Shown: positions 1-5,382 of the stretch, in pieces | Layout: every line of letters begins with the position of its first letter | Numbering within the stretch: position 1 is the first letter of the stretch | Assembly: GCA_018644785.1 (NCBI GenBank) | Contig: JABGPV010000312.1 | Location: forward strand, 1 to 5,590 | Direction of reading: 5' to 3' | Origin: Deltaproteobacteria bacterium | Lineage (GTDB): Bacteria; Desulfobacterota; DSM-4660; Desulfatiglandales; Desulfatiglandaceae | Length of the DNA: 5,590 nt | The notes under the pieces: generated by a model | The model's input: only the letters and a program-made list of their open reading frames with translations | What the model was told of the DNA's origin: nothing | The model's database searches: none | Position numbers and translations under genes: made by a program

Positions 1-542
1 ATAATGGTCCCCGGATCAATAAGCCCTGAATTCATGGCAGGGGTCAACCCCAGGATACAGCTCACCGCAAAACAACCGGGATTGCCCACCAGACTGGATC
101 CGGAAATCTCTTTTCGATGGAGTTCCGCGAGACCATAAACCGATTGCGTCAGGAGTTCCGGGGATGTGTGCGCCTGGTTTCGCCCTATCCTTTCGGCATA
201 TCCCTTATATACGTCAGGGTCATCAAAGCGAAAATCACCACTGTAATCAATGACTTTAACGCCTTTCTTCAACCACTGTGCCGCGCCCTGCTGACCCACC
301 CCGTCCGGCGTGGCAAAGAAAACCACATCAAAATCGTCCGGACAGTCTGAATCATCCGGATCCATGATCATTATGTCGCAGAATCCGGTGAGATGGGGGT
401 AAAGATCGCTCATGGGTTTCCCCACATCCTGTTTATCAATGAGTGCCCGGAGTTCCACGTTGGGATGGGCGCTTAGGAGTTCCACGGCCCCGCAGCCGCC
501 GTATCCCCCTGCCCCGATGATGCCTACCTTGATTTTGTCCAT
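1..542 (-). CDS. argC: N-acetyl-gamma-glutamyl-phosphate reductase, partial (C-terminus off window)
   Basis: ArgC performs the NADPH-dependent reduction of N-acetylglutamyl-5-phosphate to the semialdehyde, the third step of arginine/ornithine synthesis, in the cytoplasm. The 180 visible residues are open throughout. They begin MDKIKVGIIGAGGYGG, a Rossmann nucleotide-binding glycine motif at residues 10-16. They continue with VVFFATPDG (73-81), VIDYSGDFR (97-105), the YGLAE motif (136-140) and the catalytic cysteine in VGNPGCF (Cys157). Family members are about 340-350 residues, so roughly the last 165 lie beyond the left edge. The ATG at 542 is preceded by AGAGGT (548-553) at 5-nt spacing. 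This ribosome site overlaps the stop codon of the upstream GTPase gene, which suggests translational coupling in a smr-GTPase-argC operon. No other arginine gene is visible in the window; the downstream side could not be seen. Confidence 0.95.
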   Translation of the reverse strand, partial: MDKIKVGIIGAGGYGGCGAVELLSAHPNVELRALIDKQDVGKPMSDLYPHLTGFCDIMIMDPDDSDCPDDFDVVFFATPDGVGQQGAAQWLKKGVKVIDYSGDFRFDDPDVYKGYAERIGRNQAHTSPELLTQSVYGLAELHRKEISGSSLVGNPGCFAVSCILGLTPAMNSGLIDPGTI

Positions 543-551
543 GGATTACCT

Positions 552-1596
552 CTATATATTAAACCGATAGTTAATAATATCACCATCTTTGACAATATAT
601 TCTTTTCCTTCCAGCCGCACCAACCCCGCCTTTTTCGCCGCCTGAAAGGACCCTTCGGCTTTCAGGTCATCAAAGGCCACCACTTCCGCCCGAATAAACC
701 CCTGCCGGATATCCGAGTGAACTTCACCCGCTGCTTCCAAGGCCGGTATGCCGTCCGGGATGGGCCAGGCCTTCACTTCATCGGAGCCCACCGTGAAAAA
801 TGATATTCGATTCAGCATCCCATACGAATGTCTGATGACCCGGTCCAGAGCCGATTCCTGAATATTGTAAATTTCCAGGAATTCTGCCGCTTCCTCGGCC
901 GTCATGGCGGCAAGATCCATCTCAAGCTTGCCCCTCACAACGACAGATGACAGGTTCTCCCGCCCTTTTGTCCAGACCGGCAACGTTTCGTCCTCGTCCC
1001 CATTGTTGATGAGCACCAGCGTGGGCTTGGCCGAGAGAAATGTAAATCCTTTAAGAAGGGGATCGTTGGCCACATCCGGCGCATTTCTGAGCGGTTCACC
1101 TTTTTCCAGCATCTCCCGACATGTATTCAAAAGTGGTATTTCAGGCTCCCCCTGCTTTTTACCCCTTTTCAAATCCAGCGAAATCCGCTCCAACCGTTTT
1201 TCAACAACCCCCAAATCGCCTAAAATCATCTCGTCTTCGACCTGTTGAAAATCCGTCTCGCTTTCTAGAAGATCGTTTCCGGATTCCTCAAAATTACCGA
1301 CCACATGCAAAAGGCCATCGCATGTTCGAATCTGATTCCAGAATTCTCCTTCGGATTTTGTATCGGAAACCCCCGGGAATCCGTGAAGGGAGCAGATATT
1401 CAATTTTCGCATAGGCGATTTTTTTGGGCTGGTACATGTTCACCAGAAAATCGATGCGCTCATCTAAAACCGTAATGGTGGCGATTCTTGTGTCCTTGTG
1501 CGAACTTCCGGGGGCACTATCTCCCCTGGCGCCGGTCAAAGCGGCAAATAAGGTCGATTTCCCCGCCCGGGGAAGTCCCGCAATTCCCAGTTTCAT
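552..1596 (-). pseudogene. YchF/Obg-like (DUF933, TGS-domain) GTPase, split by a one-base frameshift
   Basis: This belongs to the YchF branch of Obg-family P-loop NTPases, whose studied members bind ribosomes and hydrolyse ATP or GTP. The ATG at 1596 opens MKLGIAGLPRAGKSTL, a P-loop at residues 6-14. It reads in frame to about Pro70 (IAYAKIEYLLP). The protein then continues in the next frame as GFPGVSD and on to the stop at 552; that part alone is open from 1412. Dropping one base near 1386 gives 347 residues, against about 363 for E. coli YchF. The C-terminus is clearly YchF: SDIRQGFIRAEVVAFDDL (residues 294-311) and LEGKEYIVKDGDIINYRFNI (328-347), the TGS domain. The usual DxAG switch motif is replaced by LLP(H)GFPG, and the NxxE base-recognition motif by NNGD (197-200). 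It is therefore probably a divergent paralogue rather than canonical YchF. A strong AGGAGGG (1608-1614) lies 11 nt upstream inside the end of smr. It may be a true pseudogene or a sequencing error; the rest of both halves looks well conserved, which favours a recent event or an error. Confidence 0.88.
1383..1390 (-). other. Frameshift site in the YchF-like GTPase gene
   Basis: On the minus strand the sequence CCCTTCAC is read CCT-TCA in the upstream frame and CTT-CAC in the downstream frame. Family-like residues run up to CCT (Pro70, 1389-1387) in the first frame and resume from CAC/GGA (1385 onward) in the second. One surplus base, most simply a T of the TT at 1386-1387 or a C of the CCC run, explains the break. 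No stop codon interrupts the overlap immediately; the upstream frame stays open to about 1294. Confidence 0.8.
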
Positions 1597-1601
1597 TGTT
1601 T

Positions 1602-2342
1602 TTATAACCCTCCTTTTGAGCGTTTCAGCAGTACATAAATGGCCCCGGTGCCGCCGTCGTATGGCCTGGCCGTGGAGAAAGCCAGTATGATTTTTCTTAC
1701 AGGCCCCCGGCTCAACCATAAGGGCATCTTTTTTTTCAATATGGGGATATGGTTTTCCGAATTCAATCCTTTGCCGTGCACAATGAGCACACACCTTAAC
1801 CCACGGCCTTGGCTGTTCAACAGGAAATCCCTGATACGTGTCTCGGCTGCTTCCTGGGTTAACCGGTGCAAATCCACATAATCCTGAACGGGAAAAAGGC
1901 CATCCTTCAATTGCTGCATGAGCCTGGGGTCCAACCCCTTTATGCACCCCTCAACGTATTCGTCGCTGAAGGTGATGTCCATTTCAGAGGTGCCGCTGAT
2001 GAGGTCGGAAAGATATGCCATGACTTCCAGTTCCTCATTTTTTGGCGCATGGGCCGGCCGCACCGAATCTTTGTCAGGGGCTTTCATAATCCTCCGGTTT
2101 CCCCTGGATATGGGCGACACACCGGTCATGGCTTCAGAAAACAAACGCTCGTCTTCTGATAAACCAGCCTTTCCGTTTTTCTTTACCTGATGCGCACTTT
2201 CCCCGGAAGTTTCAGAGCCCTGATCCGTGTTTTTCTTCAACTGTTTCAAATTGCCAAACGCCGGGTTGAAAAGCCCTTCTTTCGGGGGAATGCTTTGCCC
2301 TCTGAGCGCATTCTTTTTGCCTTTTTTTTTCCTTCGTGGCAT
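1602..2342 (-). CDS. Smr-domain protein (SmrB-like putative endonuclease)
   Basis: This is a 246-residue protein with a C-terminal Smr domain, the fold shared by the MutS2 C-terminus and E. coli SmrA/SmrB. SmrB cleaves mRNA at collided ribosomes; other Smr domains nick DNA. The very basic N-terminus (MPRRKKKGKK) leads to NPAFGNLKQLKK (26-37), which resembles a conserved N-terminal element of stand-alone Smr proteins. A charged, probably disordered stretch to about 105 follows, then SDEYVEGCIKGLDPRL (126-141). The Smr domain itself spans about 150-246: DLH of the DxH motif at 157-159, HGKG (189-192), and GGTGAIYVLL (230-239). The usual LDLHG is VDLHR here, so the glycine after the histidine is arginine, but the Asp and His are kept. 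The ATG at 2342 has only a weak upstream AAGGG. The stop lies 5 nt before the GTPase start, so the two are almost certainly co-transcribed. Whether its target is RNA or DNA cannot be told from sequence. Confidence 0.93.
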   Translation of the reverse strand: MPRRKKKGKKNALRGQSIPPKEGLFNPAFGNLKQLKKNTDQGSETSGESAHQVKKNGKAGLSEDERLFSEAMTGVSPISRGNRRIMKAPDKDSVRPAHAPKNEELEVMAYLSDLISGTSEMDITFSDEYVEGCIKGLDPRLMQQLKDGLFPVQDYVDLHRLTQEAAETRIRDFLLNSQGRGLRCVLIVHGKGLNSENHIPILKKKMPLWLSRGPVRKIILAFSTARPYDGGTGAIYVLLKRSKGGL

Positions 2343-2394
2343 CGCCCGGCCCTTGTCTTGTAATCACTGGTTCAGCAAAACCTTAGGATTTGAC

Positions 2395-2424
2395 TTGAAA
2401 TTCCCTACCATATTTTTTTATAAC
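2395..2424 (+). promoter_or_regulatory. Putative sigma70-type promoter for the DUF3786 gene
   Basis: TTGAAA (2395-2400) and TATAAC (2419-2424) are separated by 18 bp, each matching five of six consensus bases. Transcription would begin near 2431, giving a leader of about 45 nt before the GTG at 2477. The element is read by eye and is not experimentally supported. Confidence 0.5.
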
Positions 2425-2454
2425 ACAAAACTGATCAATTGGGTCTTATAAAAA
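2415..2454. promoter_or_regulatory. 40-bp imperfect dyad, candidate operator
   Basis: Three small palindromes are arranged with exact symmetry: TTATAA (2418-2423), TGATCA (2432-2437) and TTATAA (2446-2451). The outer ones are centred 14 bp either side of 2434.5. Comparing the two 20-bp half sites, 16 positions are complementary. The left half contains the putative -10 hexamer and the centre lies at the expected start point, the usual position for a repressor site. RNA folding is less likely to be the purpose because the mismatches include C-C, A-G and C-A pairs and there is no loop. No cognate regulator is visible. Confidence 0.4.
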
Positions 2455-2460
2455 TTTTTT

Positions 2461-2467
2461 GGTGGAG
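2461..2467 (+). promoter_or_regulatory. Ribosome binding site deciding the DUF3786 start
   Basis: GGTGGAG sits 9 nt before the GTG at 2477. The earlier in-frame TTG 2459 and GTG 2462 have only AT-rich sequence upstream and actually overlap this site, so they are poor start candidates. Confidence 0.6.
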
Positions 2468-2476
2468 ACTATCACA

Positions 2477-3109
2477 GTGGCCAGAGTGGATGATTATATA
2501 AAAGCAGTATCGCTTGGGAAAAAAGAACTCGAGGGCAAAGACCCGAAACAGATCGCTCGGCGAAGCGGTGCGATCTATGTTGAGGGAACCGATGGGAAAG
2601 CCGGCCTTTCCATTCATTTTTTAAACAAAGAGATTGATATTTCCTGGCCGGAACTGGATTTCTCATACAGCGTTGACGGCAAGGAAGTGCCCATCCAGCA
2701 GCAGGTTCTCCTCCTTCACTACCTGAACCTGGTCGAGGATGTGGAAATATCCGGGGAATGGATCGCCTATCAGGAAGTGCCGGATGGGAAATTCTACCTG
2801 GACGCCTTTATCAGGCGAGCCAAAAACCCCATGGTGCAGGGTTTTGGAGACAACCCGGAACTGATGGTGGAACTGACGACTGAAGTGTACGGCGCCACGC
2901 CCATGGAACAGGGAGACCTGGCGGTAAGAATTCAAGCCTTGCCGCTGATTCCGGTGGCCTTGATTCTATGGAAAGGGGATGATGAATTTTCCCCGGAAGG
3001 AACGATACTCTTTGACCGGACCGTCTCCCAGATCCTCTCAGCGGAAGACATCGCCTGGCTAGCGGGAATGATTATCTATCCGTTGCTGGGTATGGCGGCC
3101 AAAACTTGA
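2477..3109 (+). CDS. DUF3786 domain-containing protein, function unknown
   Basis: This is a 210-residue soluble protein that I recognise as the DUF3786 family, found mainly in anaerobic bacteria and without an assigned function. Family-like features are QQVLLLHYLN (75-84), SGEWIAYQEVPDGKFY (92-107), and especially LPLIPVALILWKGDDEFSPE (155-174), followed by ILFD (177-180). A closing segment DIAWLAGMIIYPLL (191-204) comes last. There is no signal peptide and no clear membrane helix; the segment around 155-165 is hydrophobic but short. There are no cysteines at all, so the Fe-S domain sometimes attached to this family is absent and only the DUF3786 part is present. GTG 2477 was chosen because of the GGTGGAG site. 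The gene has its own promoter region and is separated from purE by a 97-bp repeat-bearing spacer, so it may be transcribed alone or lead the downstream cluster. Confidence 0.85.
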   Translation: MARVDDYIKAVSLGKKELEGKDPKQIARRSGAIYVEGTDGKAGLSIHFLNKEIDISWPELDFSYSVDGKEVPIQQQVLLLHYLNLVEDVEISGEWIAYQEVPDGKFYLDAFIRRAKNPMVQGFGDNPELMVELTTEVYGATPMEQGDLAVRIQALPLIPVALILWKGDDEFSPEGTILFDRTVSQILSAEDIAWLAGMIIYPLLGMAAKT

Positions 3110-3192
3110 AACTAGAAATCGGAAATCAGATAACGCATTTACATGGCTTTTTGGTTTTTCCAAGTTTCAATTTTCAAATTTCAATTTTCAAA
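3105..3192. repeat. Heptad-periodic inverted repeat element, (NNNGAAA)3 ... (TTTCNNN)4
   Basis: From 3105 three perfect 7-mers end in GAAA: CTTGAAA, CTAGAAA, TCGGAAA (3105-3125). From 3165 four 7-mers begin with TTTC: TTTCAAT, TTTCAAA, TTTCAAT, TTTCAAA (3165-3192). These last four can also be read as an exact 14-bp tandem duplication. A near copy, TTCCAAG (3158-3164), precedes them. The arms are in opposite orientation with about 32-40 bp between, and share a perfect 8-bp inverted match (TTGAAACT 3106-3113, AGTTTCAA 3163-3170). The left arm overlaps the DUF3786 stop codon and the right arm abuts the purE ribosome site. Confidence 0.75.
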
Positions 3193-3206
3193 TTTTGAGG
3201 TGACAT

Positions 3207-3716
3207 ATGAATTCAGATAAACCTTTGATCGGTGTAATTATGGGAAGTGCTTCAGATTCCGACGTCATGAAAGGTTGTGTTGACGTATTGAAGGAAATGG
3301 GCATCCCCCATGAAGTCAAGATCCTATCTGCCCACAGGACACCCGAACAGACCCGGGAATACGCGGCAACCGCTGCTGAACGCGGGATCCAAGTCATTAT
3401 TGCCGGGGCCGGCTGGGCGGCGCACTTGGCCGGCGCCATCGCGGCTCAGACCACCTTGCCGGTGATCGGCATCCCCATCGACTCATCGCCGCTAAACGGC
3501 ATGGACGCGCTGTTGTCCACGGTCCAGATGCCGTCGGGCATTCCGGTGGCCACCGTGGCATTGGGAAAAGGGGGCGCCAAAAACGCAGCAGTCCTGGGTG
3601 CGCAGATTCTGGGGTTGAAAGATCCCATTATCGCGGAAGAAGTAACGCGCTATCGAAAGGCATTGACCCAGGCAGCTTCGGAAAAAATTGATTCATGGGA
3701 TGAAAGTAATCGTTGA
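3207..3716 (+). CDS. purE: N5-carboxyaminoimidazole ribonucleotide mutase (class I PurE)
   Basis: PurE moves the carboxylate of N5-CAIR to C4, giving CAIR in de novo purine synthesis; it acts as a cytoplasmic octamer in studied bacteria. The full 169 residues match the normal length. Visible motifs are GSASDSD (13-19) for phosphate binding, SAHRTP (41-46) with the catalytic His43, [10 protein letters not shown] (67-76), and [13 protein letters not shown] (106-118). The pattern is that of class I mutases rather than class II AIR carboxylases. The loop usually reads GAGGAAHLPG or GAGMAAHLAG; a Trp at residue 70 is uncommon. The ATG has GAGG (3197-3200) 6 nt upstream. Class I PurE normally depends on PurK to supply N5-CAIR; no purK is in the window. 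tsaC follows after about 27 nt. Confidence 0.97.
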   Translation: MNSDKPLIGVIMGSASDSDVMKGCVDVLKEMGIPHEVKILSAHRTPEQTREYAATAAERGIQVIIAGAGWAAHLAGAIAAQTTLPVIGIPIDSSPLNGMDALLSTVQMPSGIPVATVALGKGGAKNAAVLGAQILGLKDPIIAEEVTRYRKALTQAASEKIDSWDESNR

Positions 3717-3743
3717 CGCTTGTGGGTTTACGGTTTTTTTATA

Positions 3744-4370
3744 ATGGAACTTGAGGGAAAGCATCTGGAACTTGCAGCGATGGAAGCGGCCAAAATCCTG
3801 AAATCAGGGGGGTTGGTGGCCTATCCAACGGAGTCTTTTTACGGTCTTGCAGCGGATGCCGCCAATGAAACGGCCATTTTGCGGCTTTTTCATGTGAAAA
3901 AAAGACAAGCCCGTGAACCCGTTTTGATTCTGATTCCTTCCATCGAATCCTTAAAGCGCTACGCGGTGTATGTTCCAGAAACAGCGGATCGGCTCATGGA
4001 AGCATTCTGGCCAGGGGGGTTGACACTGGTTTTTGAAGCGGCTAAAGGTGTTTCATCGCTTCTCACGGCCGGAACAGGTAAAATCGGCGTCAGGCTGTCA
4101 AGCCATCCCGTCGCCATGGCACTGGTCCGGGCCATGGGAGCCGCAATTACGGGCACCAGCGCCAATATTTCAGGGGCCTCCCCCTGCAAAACGCCTAATG
4201 GGGTTACACGGGCTCTTGGAAAAGGGGTGGACAAAACACTGGATGGTGGTGAAACGCCGGGTCAGAGGCCCTCAACCGTTTTGGATATGACCACCCTGCC
4301 CCACTCTGTTTTGAGAGAAGGAATGATTTCACGAGAGGCGTTATCTCCCTATTGTGAATCGTTGCGCTAA
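3744..4370 (+). CDS. tsaC: L-threonylcarbamoyladenylate synthase (TsaC/YrdC/Sua5 family)
   Basis: This enzyme makes threonylcarbamoyl-AMP from threonine, bicarbonate and ATP. TsaD and its partners then transfer the group to A37 of ANN-decoding tRNAs (t6A). The 208 residues form a single YrdC domain without the extra Sua5 C-terminal domain. Motifs in order are AYPTESFYGLAAD (26-38), KKRQAREP (52-59) with the conserved Lys/Arg, WPGGLTLVF (89-97), GVRLSSHP (115-122), TGTSANISG (137-145) and STVLDM (177-182). ATG 3744 is preferred because it leaves a family-like lead of about 25 residues before the first motif. An in-frame TTG at 3720 would add eight residues (MWVYGFFI) that do not look like part of the family. 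None of the starts has a convincing Shine-Dalgarno sequence, so translation may depend on coupling with purE, which ends 27 nt upstream. Confidence 0.93.
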   Translation: MELEGKHLELAAMEAAKILKSGGLVAYPTESFYGLAADAANETAILRLFHVKKRQAREPVLILIPSIESLKRYAVYVPETADRLMEAFWPGGLTLVFEAAKGVSSLLTAGTGKIGVRLSSHPVAMALVRAMGAAITGTSANISGASPCKTPNGVTRALGKGVDKTLDGGETPGQRPSTVLDMTTLPHSVLREGMISREALSPYCESLR

Positions 4371-4394
4371 GGGATGATGATGTTTGTTCTATTT

Positions 4395-4400
4395 GGGGAG
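4395..4400 (+). promoter_or_regulatory. Ribosome binding site deciding the nadA start
   Basis: GGGGAG lies 10 nt before ATG 4411. An upstream in-frame TTG at 4384 would extend the protein by nine residues but would place this site inside the coding region and has no site of its own. Confidence 0.65.
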
Positions 4401-4410
4401 AAAAATAGCC

Positions 4411-5352
4411 ATGAACGCTGCAATACCCGTAACAGAAGATAAGGAAAATGTGAAAGAATCCATTAAAAAACTGCTCAAGAAGAGAAATGCCATTCTGCTG
4501 GCGCATAATTATGAACCGCCTGAAATACAAGATATTGCAGATCTTTGTGGTGATTCATTAGAGCTGTCTATTAAGGCTTCCCAAACAGATGCAGATGTGA
4601 TTGTTTTCTGTGGTGTTCATTTCATGGCGGAAACCGCTTCGATTCTCTGCCCGGATAAGACGATTCTCCTCCCTGTTGCGGACGCGGGTTGTCCCATGGC
4701 GGACATGATTACCGCAGAAGGGCTGATCAAAAAAAGAAAAGAAATACCGGAAGCGATGGTGATCAGTTATGTGAACACCAGTGCTCGCGTCAAGGCGGAA
4801 AGCGATATCTGTTGCACCTCTGCCAATGTGATCCAGGTGGCCAACTCGGTGCCCTCCGAAAAACCGATCCTCATGACCCCGGACAGGAATCTGGCACAAT
4901 ACGCTTTAAGCCGTACCGATCGAGACATCCGATACTGGGATGGATACTGCCCCATCCATAACAACCTGACCGTGGAACAGGTGCTGAAAGTGAAAAAGGC
5001 ACATCCGGGGGCGCCTTTTCTGGCCCATCCGGAATGTCCGCCGGAAATCCTGGCACTTGCCGATGAAATCAAGAGCACATCCGGCATCCTCGCTTATGCG
5101 GCCCATTCCGAGGAGAAAGCCTTCATCATCGGTACGGAGGTAGGCATCCTTCATCCCCTTAAAAAAGCCAACCCTCTAAAAACCTTTATTCCCGCCGACC
5201 TTAGCATGTTCTGTCCCGATATGAAAAAAATCGGACTTCCTCAGATCCAATTTTCCCTTGAAACCTTGCATCCTGAGGTGCGGGTTCCCGAAGAGATCCG
5301 GGTCAGGGCCAAAGCGGCAGTGGAAAGAATGCTAATGATTCCCGCAATATAG
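4411..5352 (+). CDS. nadA: Quinolinate synthase
   Basis: NadA condenses iminoaspartate with dihydroxyacetone phosphate to quinolinate, the second step of de novo NAD synthesis, using an oxygen-sensitive [4Fe-4S] cluster. The protein has 313 residues, normal for the compact form. The three cluster cysteines fall where expected: Cys94 in DAGCPMAD, Cys180 in GYCPIHN and Cys268 in MFCPDMKKI, spaced 86 and 88 apart as in the three-repeat NadA fold. Other signatures are LLAHNYEPPEIQDIADLCGD (29-48), FCGVHFMAETA (66-76), YVNTSARVKAESDICCTSAN (120-139), PDRNLAQY (157-164) and HPECPPE (206-212). Further cysteines (46, 67, 80, 134, 135, 209) are present; the CC pair is common in the family. It lies 40 nt after tsaC on the same strand. 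NadB, which normally supplies iminoaspartate, is not in view, so an aspartate dehydrogenase or a distant nadB would have to do so. Confidence 0.98.
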   Translation: MNAAIPVTEDKENVKESIKKLLKKRNAILLAHNYEPPEIQDIADLCGDSLELSIKASQTDADVIVFCGVHFMAETASILCPDKTILLPVADAGCPMADMITAEGLIKKRKEIPEAMVISYVNTSARVKAESDICCTSANVIQVANSVPSEKPILMTPDRNLAQYALSRTDRDIRYWDGYCPIHNNLTVEQVLKVKKAHPGAPFLAHPECPPEILALADEIKSTSGILAYAAHSEEKAFIIGTEVGILHPLKKANPLKTFIPADLSMFCPDMKKIGLPQIQFSLETLHPEVRVPEEIRVRAKAAVERMLMIPAI

Positions 5353-5382
5353 ATTTTCGTTTACATGAGAAAGAAACACCCA

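Larger units (their letters stand above)
2343..2476. other. Divergent intergenic region between smr and the DUF3786 gene
   Basis: This is the only head-to-head junction in the window, 134 bp and strongly AT-rich from about 2385 to 2460. It must hold promoters for both directions. A rightward promoter and a dyad are listed separately. On the leftward strand I found no hexamer pair with good spacing: a TTGATC followed by TATGGT is 20 bp apart, too long to call. Confidence 0.8.

Noticed and set aside
117..350. Plus-strand open frame of 77 codons
   Set aside because: It lies fully antisense to argC, whose motifs are unmistakable, and it has no recognisable protein features.
1419..1425. Run of seven A on the coding (minus) strand of the YchF-like gene as the frameshift or slippage site
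   Set aside because: Residues after the run in the upstream frame (IAYAKIEYLLP) still look like the family, whereas the other frame there (SPMRKLNICS) does not, so the frame change must be further on, near 1386.
1294..1947. A 217-codon minus-strand frame read as one independent protein
   Set aside because: Its first part is an out-of-frame shadow of smr; only the portion from ATG 1596 to about 1387 is real, as the N-terminus of the GTPase.
2400..2445. Leftward promoter for smr
   Set aside because: TTGATC and TATGGT are present on the minus strand but 20 bp apart, and no better pair was found, so the promoter position stays unknown.
3151..3163. TTGG-TTTTT-CCAA as a transcription terminator hairpin after the DUF3786 gene
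   Set aside because: The stem is only four base pairs, AT/GC mixed, and not followed by a clean T-run; it is too weak to call.
3959..4234. Minus-strand open frames opposite tsaC and, further right, opposite nadA
   Set aside because: They are antisense shadows of well-conserved genes and show no start signals or family features.
4810..4817. Adjacent cysteines in NadA (residues 134-135) as an additional metal or redox site
   Set aside because: SDxCCTS-type sequences are common in NadA proteins, and the three genuine cluster cysteines are accounted for elsewhere.
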